Of a stretch of DNA of 8,547 nt, positions 4,903 through 8,547 are shown piece after piece. The stretch's first letter is position 1. The number at the start of each line of letters is the position of its first letter. The position numbers and the translations under genes are program-made. This stretch comes from Lentisphaeria bacterium (GTDB taxonomy: Bacteria; Verrucomicrobiota; Lentisphaeria; Oligosphaerales; Oligosphaeraceae). The stretch is taken from assembly GCA_024405235.1 (NCBI GenBank), contig JAKSPA010000064.1, forward strand, positions 1 to 8,547. Reading direction: 5' to 3'. The notes under the pieces were generated by a model. The model was not told the origin of the DNA. It saw only the letters and a program-made list of their open reading frames with translations, and searched no databases.

Positions 4903-7900
4903 CTATTTCTTTCCGTGCAGGAGACGTTTTCCTGTCTCTCGCAGGCGCTGGAACACTGCGTAGAGCGCGGGAGTCATTATGAGACCGAGCGTCGTCGCCA
5001 AGAGCATTCCGGAGAAGGTCGTGATGCCGATTGCGCGGCGGCTTCCTGCGCCTGCGCCTGTTGCGACCACCAGCGGGAAGACGCCGAATACGAAGCTCCA
5101 TGCAGTCATCAGCACGGCGCGATAGCGGAGGCTGGCGCCATTTTCGGCTGCAGTGAATACATCCACGCCTTTTTCGCGTTCGTCTTTGGAGAATTCGACC
5201 ATGAGAATCGCGTTCTTTGCTGTGAGGCCGATGAGCATGACAAGACCGAGCTGAGCGTAGATCGATAGCGGTTCGCTTGTGAGCTTCAGGCCGATGGACG
5301 CGCCGAGAAGCGCGGTGAATACGGTCAGCATGACAGGCACTGGAATCGTCCATGACTCATATTGAGCGACAAGGAAGAGATATGCGAAAAGCATTGCGAT
5401 GACCATGAGCGAAAAGATCTGTCCCTGGTTCTGGCGTTCCTGATAGCTCATGTCGGTCCAGCCGATGGAGTAGCCTTGCGGCAGTTCGATCTCTTCTTCG
5501 ATGATCCGCATCAGTTCGCCTGAAGTGGCGCCTTTCGCTGCCTGCGCCTGAATCTGCGCGCTTGTCAGCTTGTTGAAGCGTTCGATGCGTCGTGGTCCGA
5601 CTTCGAATACAAGGGATCCGATGGCGGAAAGCGGTACCATTTCGCCGTAGTTGTTGCGTATCTGCAGATCGCGGATGTCGTCAAGCGTGACGCGGTGTTC
5701 TCTGCTTGCCTGCATCTTGACGTTGAAGGTTTCGCCTTCCAGATTGAAGTCGTTGATGTAGTATGACGCAAGATGGCTTTGGAGCGCTGAGAAGATCATT
5801 CCTGCGGTCAGGCCGAGTGTCTCTGCCTTTTCGCGGTCGATCTGCAGGCTGATTTGAGTCGTGTCGGCGGAGAATGTTGTCATGGCGTATGCTGCTTCCG
5901 GACGTGCGGAGAGTTCGCCTGCGAATTTTTGTGCGACAGCGGCGATTTCTGTAGGAGAGGCGGTGCCGTCGTTGCAGATGTTGAATGTGACGCCGCCAGT
6001 TGCGCCGAGTCCCTGGATGGCAGGCGGCGTGAATACCATGCATTGGATTGCGGGAATTTCGTTGGCCGTCATCTGAAGTTTGTTCTTGATCGCATCAAGG
6101 CTGAGTTCTGGATTCTTTCGTGTGTCGCGAAGATCCCAGTCGTCAAGCATTACGAGACACAGCGCGCATGATTCGCCCTGTCCGGACAGCAGCGAGAATC
6201 CTGCGATGCACATGATGTCCTTGATGCCTGGAATTTCGGCGGCCTTCACTCTGAACTGCTCCAGAGCGTCGCTTGTGCGGTTCAGAGTCGCGCCGCGTGC
6301 GAGTTCGACATTGCAGAAGAGGGCGCCCTTGTCTTCAGTGGGCAGGAAACTGCCTGGCACCTGCTTTGAGATGTAATAGAGGCAGAAAATGATTCCGGAG
6401 AGTATCAGAAGCGTCAGGATGCCCTGGTGGACAAAGAAGCGGACGCATGAAAGATAGATTTTTCTAGTGAGATCAAGGAACCAGTTGAATGGCGCGAAGA
6501 TGGCGAGAGGCTTTTCGCGCGGCGGGCGCATGATGAGCGAGCAGAGCGCTGGCGACAGCGTCATTGCGCAGACGGTCGAGAGGCATAGCGAAATGCACAT
6601 CGTAGCCGCGAATTGCAGATAGATTCGACCGACCATTCCGCCGTAGAATGCGAGAGGCGCATAGCAAGCGACGGTGACCAGCGTGGTGGCGATGATGGCG
6701 CTGGTGATCTGCTGCATGGTCTTGATTGCGGCGTCATGGGAGTTCAGTTTTTCTTTGGCCATTAGCGTCTGCGTGTTCTCGACGACGACGATTGCATCAT
6801 CGACGAGGGAGCCAATTACCAGCACGAGTCCGAACATCGTAAGCGTGTTGATCGATAGGCCGAGCGCCGCCATGAATGTGAATGTTCCCATGAGCGAGAC
6901 GGGAATCGCGATAGTTGGCACGAGAGTCGCACGCCAATCCTGCAGGAACAGATAAGTGATGAGAACGACCATTAGAAGCGCCAGCAGCAGTGTCTCCACG
7001 ATTTCCTTCATCGAGATTTCAATGAATCGCGTAGGGTCGAAAGCCAGCGTGCTCTTCACGCCTTTGGGAAGATTCTTCTCGATTTCATCGACTGCGGCTT
7101 TGACCGCCTTGACTGTTGCCAGAGCGTTTGAGTCGTTGTTTCTGTAGATTGCGACCATGACGTTCTCCTCGCCATTCCAGCGCGCTTCCGCCGCGTAGGA
7201 TTTCGCGCCGAGTTCAACGGTCGCTATGTCTTTGAGCCTCAGGATGTTTCCGTCATCATCCGTGCGAACGATGATATTGCTGAATTCCTCTGCGGTCTTG
7301 AGACGTCCCTTGACGTTCAGTTTATATTCCATATAATGGCTGGAATTTTCGCTGCCGATGGTTCCTGCAGCCGCCTGGATATTCTGGTTGGAGACTGCGG
7401 CGGCGATTTCGCTGGTCGAGATTCCCATGGCGGCCATTCGCAGCGGATCCATCCAGATTCGCATCGAATAGACGGACGCGCCCATGGCTTCGACCGACGC
7501 GACGCCTTCCACACGGGAGAGCGTGTCGACGATCTTCGTGGAGACGTAGTTGTTCATCTGCGGGGTGGTCCATACGCTTCCGTCCGTTGCATACGAGAAT
7601 GCGCATAGGATGTCGCTTGAGCGTTTTCTCGTCATTACGCCTACCGCGCGGACTTCATTGGGCAGCATTGGTTCGGCAGTCTTGATCGCGTTTTGGACAT
7701 TGACCATTGCGATATCGTCGTTGATGCCGCTCTTGAAGGTCATTGTGCAGAAATATTCGCCGTTGTTGGAGCAGTTCGACGAGAAGTAAATGATGTCTTC
7801 CAGACCATTGAACTGCGATTCAAGCGGCATTGCGACCGTATCCTGCACTTCCGTGGAGGAGGCGCCCGCGAAACTTGTTATGCACATGATGTTCGGTGGC

Positions 7901-8019
7901 GCGATTTCAGGGTATTCCGCTACAGGAAGTTTTCTGACGGTGATGATGCCGCAAAGCACCATGATGATACTGACGACGAAGGCCAGTCTCGGACGTTCGA
8001 TGAATATTTTGGAGAACAT
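4903..8019 (-). CDS. RND multidrug efflux pump, HAE1 (AcrB/MexB) type
   Basis: A complete 1038-residue inner-membrane transporter, close to AcrB's 1049. It uses proton entry to drive substrates from the periplasm and outer leaflet through a fusion protein and outer-membrane channel. It begins in AcrB style (MFSKIFIERP, then RKLPVAEYPEIAPP, 29-42). The proton relay is intact: Asp407 and Asp408 (GSLVDDAIVVVEN), Lys935 (GLTAKNAILM) and Arg967 (LRYRAVLMT), matching AcrB D407, D408, K940 and R971. Two large periplasmic loops lie after TM1 and TM7. The second has the gate-loop equivalent AGFSLLSGQGESCA (606-619) and the GPRRIERFNK strand (808-817). It contains 18 Cys, more than I would expect for this family. 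The start has AAAGGA 9 nt upstream (8029-8034). It follows the fusion protein gene by 21 bp and ends before a strong terminator. The motifs fit an HAE1 drug pump rather than a heavy-metal (CusA) pump; the substrate is unknown. Confidence 0.98.
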   Translation of the reverse strand: MFSKIFIERPRLAFVVSIIMVLCGIITVRKLPVAEYPEIAPPNIMCITSFAGASSTEVQDTVAMPLESQFNGLEDIIYFSSNCSNNGEYFCTMTFKSGINDDIAMVNVQNAIKTAEPMLPNEVRAVGVMTRKRSSDILCAFSYATDGSVWTTPQMNNYVSTKIVDTLSRVEGVASVEAMGASVYSMRIWMDPLRMAAMGISTSEIAAAVSNQNIQAAAGTIGSENSSHYMEYKLNVKGRLKTAEEFSNIIVRTDDDGNILRLKDIATVELGAKSYAAEARWNGEENVMVAIYRNNDSNALATVKAVKAAVDEIEKNLPKGVKSTLAFDPTRFIEISMKEIVETLLLALLMVVLITYLFLQDWRATLVPTIAIPVSLMGTFTFMAALGLSINTLTMFGLVLVIGSLVDDAIVVVENTQTLMAKEKLNSHDAAIKTMQQITSAIIATTLVTVACYAPLAFYGGMVGRIYLQFAATMCISLCLSTVCAMTLSPALCSLIMRPPREKPLAIFAPFNWFLDLTRKIYLSCVRFFVHQGILTLLILSGIIFCLYYISKQVPGSFLPTEDKGALFCNVELARGATLNRTSDALEQFRVKAAEIPGIKDIMCIAGFSLLSGQGESCALCLVMLDDWDLRDTRKNPELSLDAIKNKLQMTANEIPAIQCMVFTPPAIQGLGATGGVTFNICNDGTASPTEIAAVAQKFAGELSARPEAAYAMTTFSADTTQISLQIDREKAETLGLTAGMIFSALQSHLASYYINDFNLEGETFNVKMQASREHRVTLDDIRDLQIRNNYGEMVPLSAIGSLVFEVGPRRIERFNKLTSAQIQAQAAKGATSGELMRIIEEEIELPQGYSIGWTDMSYQERQNQGQIFSLMVIAMLFAYLFLVAQYESWTIPVPVMLTVFTALLGASIGLKLTSEPLSIYAQLGLVMLIGLTAKNAILMVEFSKDEREKGVDVFTAAENGASLRYRAVLMTAWSFVFGVFPLVVATGAGAGSRRAIGITTFSGMLLATTLGLIMTPALYAVFQRLRETGKRLLHGKK

Positions 8020-8028
8020 GTTCGGCGG

Positions 8029-8034
8029 TCCTTT
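8029..8034 (-). promoter_or_regulatory. Shine-Dalgarno sequence of the RND pump gene
   Basis: AAAGGA on the minus strand, 9 nt before ATG 8019. It sits in the 21-bp gap after the fusion protein stop, which supports translation of both genes from one mRNA. Confidence 0.7.
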
Positions 8035-8040
8035 ACTTGT

Positions 8041-8547
8041 TTACTGGCGGATCAGGGGCTTCACGGCCATGCCGTCCATCATCACTTTGTGCGTGCCTTC
8101 GATGATGACCATTTCGCCTGCGCTGAGGCCGCTTGAGATCAGCTGGACTTCGCCGTCGGACGGGCCGAGGACGACATTGCGACGATGTGCGGTGTTGTCA
8201 TCGGCGAGCACCCACACATAGGGCGACGCATTGTCGGCCATGATTGCGGACGGCAGCACTGCTGTGTAGTTTTCGCTGAGGTTTTTGTGAAGAAGAACGG
8301 TGACGGAAGAGCCTGGAACCAGTTTGCGGTCAGGATTTGGGAAACTGACGTAGAAGGCCAACGTGTCGGTTTTGCGGTTGGCTTCGTTGTTCATGAATTC
8401 GAAGGAACCTTGCTGGTCATAGACTGTGCCGTCTGCCATGCGGATTGTGATGGAGGCGTTTTCGCGGAAATTCGCTTCCGTGCCGAAAAGCTCAAGAAAA
8501 TCGCGGTTGGAGATGGAGAAGGTGACGCGGATCGGATCAAGCTGAAC
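8041..8547 (-). CDS. RND efflux membrane fusion protein (AcrA/MexA type), N-terminus outside window
   Basis: The minus-strand frame is open from the right edge of the window to TAA at 8041-8043, giving 168 visible residues, the C-terminal part of a protein usually near 380-400. An ATG at 8439 is internal, not the start. The visible part opens with VQLDPIRVTFSISNRDFLEL, the entry to the AcrA beta-barrel domain. GSFEFMNNEANRKTDTLAFY and the FPNPD..LVPG motif follow (about visible residues 48-80). The membrane-proximal domain comes last (YVWVLADDNTAHRRNVVLG, then SAGEMVIIEGTHKVMMDGMAVKP). The lipoyl and hairpin domains and the signal or lipoprotein peptide lie beyond the window. It bridges the RND pump (next gene, 21 bp downstream) to an outer-membrane channel and is co-transcribed with the pump. 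No such channel gene is visible. Confidence 0.95.
   Translation of the reverse strand, partial: VQLDPIRVTFSISNRDFLELFGTEANFRENASITIRMADGTVYDQQGSFEFMNNEANRKTDTLAFYVSFPNPDRKLVPGSSVTVLLHKNLSENYTAVLPSAIMADNASPYVWVLADDNTAHRRNVVLGPSDGEVQLISSGLSAGEMVIIEGTHKVMMDGMAVKPLIRQ

Noticed and set aside
7693..8136. 147-codon plus-strand frame over the start of the RND gene and end of the fusion protein gene
   Set aside because: The opposite strand encodes two clearly recognised proteins here. The plus-strand translation is rich in His, Asp and Arg, as expected from reverse reading, and it spans a gene boundary.

Overview
The window reads as a chromosomal stretch of a Gram-negative bacterium: a tripartite RND efflux system needs two membranes. 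The partial sialidase-fold-like protein, the divergent MFS carrier and the moderate GC content fit a gut-type member of the PVC group (Lentisphaeria or Kiritimatiellia). That placement is an impression from family content, not something the sequence proves.

Layout. Positions 1-891 (+) hold the 3' part of a gene for a beta-propeller-like, possibly sialidase-related protein. Positions 892-1264 are a gene-free leader with a good sigma70-type promoter, a perfect 10-bp hairpin and one copy of an intergenic repeat. Positions 1265-2665 (+) encode an MFS transporter, whose frame is open upstream to an ATG at 1109. Positions 2666-2879 hold a second, inverted copy of the repeat and a strong two-way terminator shared by the converging MFS and HU genes. 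Everything after that is on the minus strand: an HU/IHF-family DNA-binding protein (2880-3182) with a promoter and palindromic operator candidate, a MATE efflux protein (3455-4816), a terminator (4857-4890), a complete AcrB-type RND pump (4903-8019), and the C-terminal half of its membrane fusion protein (8041-8547, running off the window).

How the genes work together. The fusion protein and RND pump are 21 bp apart and form one operon read right to left, closed by the terminator at 4857-4890. No outer-membrane channel gene follows the pump, so it must lie upstream of the fusion protein or elsewhere. The MATE gene lies just beyond that terminator and has no clear Shine-Dalgarno sequence. HU appears to be transcribed on its own. 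The sialidase-like gene and MFS gene are codirectional and could be a glycan-use pair, but 373 bp and a promoter separate them.

The least ordinary content is the intergenic repeat at 921-1034 (+) and 2700-2812 (-). The two copies flank the MFS gene in opposite orientation, share an 18-bp perfect core, and differ in a pattern that could reflect either a short Arg-rich peptide or a folded RNA. The genes themselves belong to known families; I see no new multi-gene defence or mobile system here.
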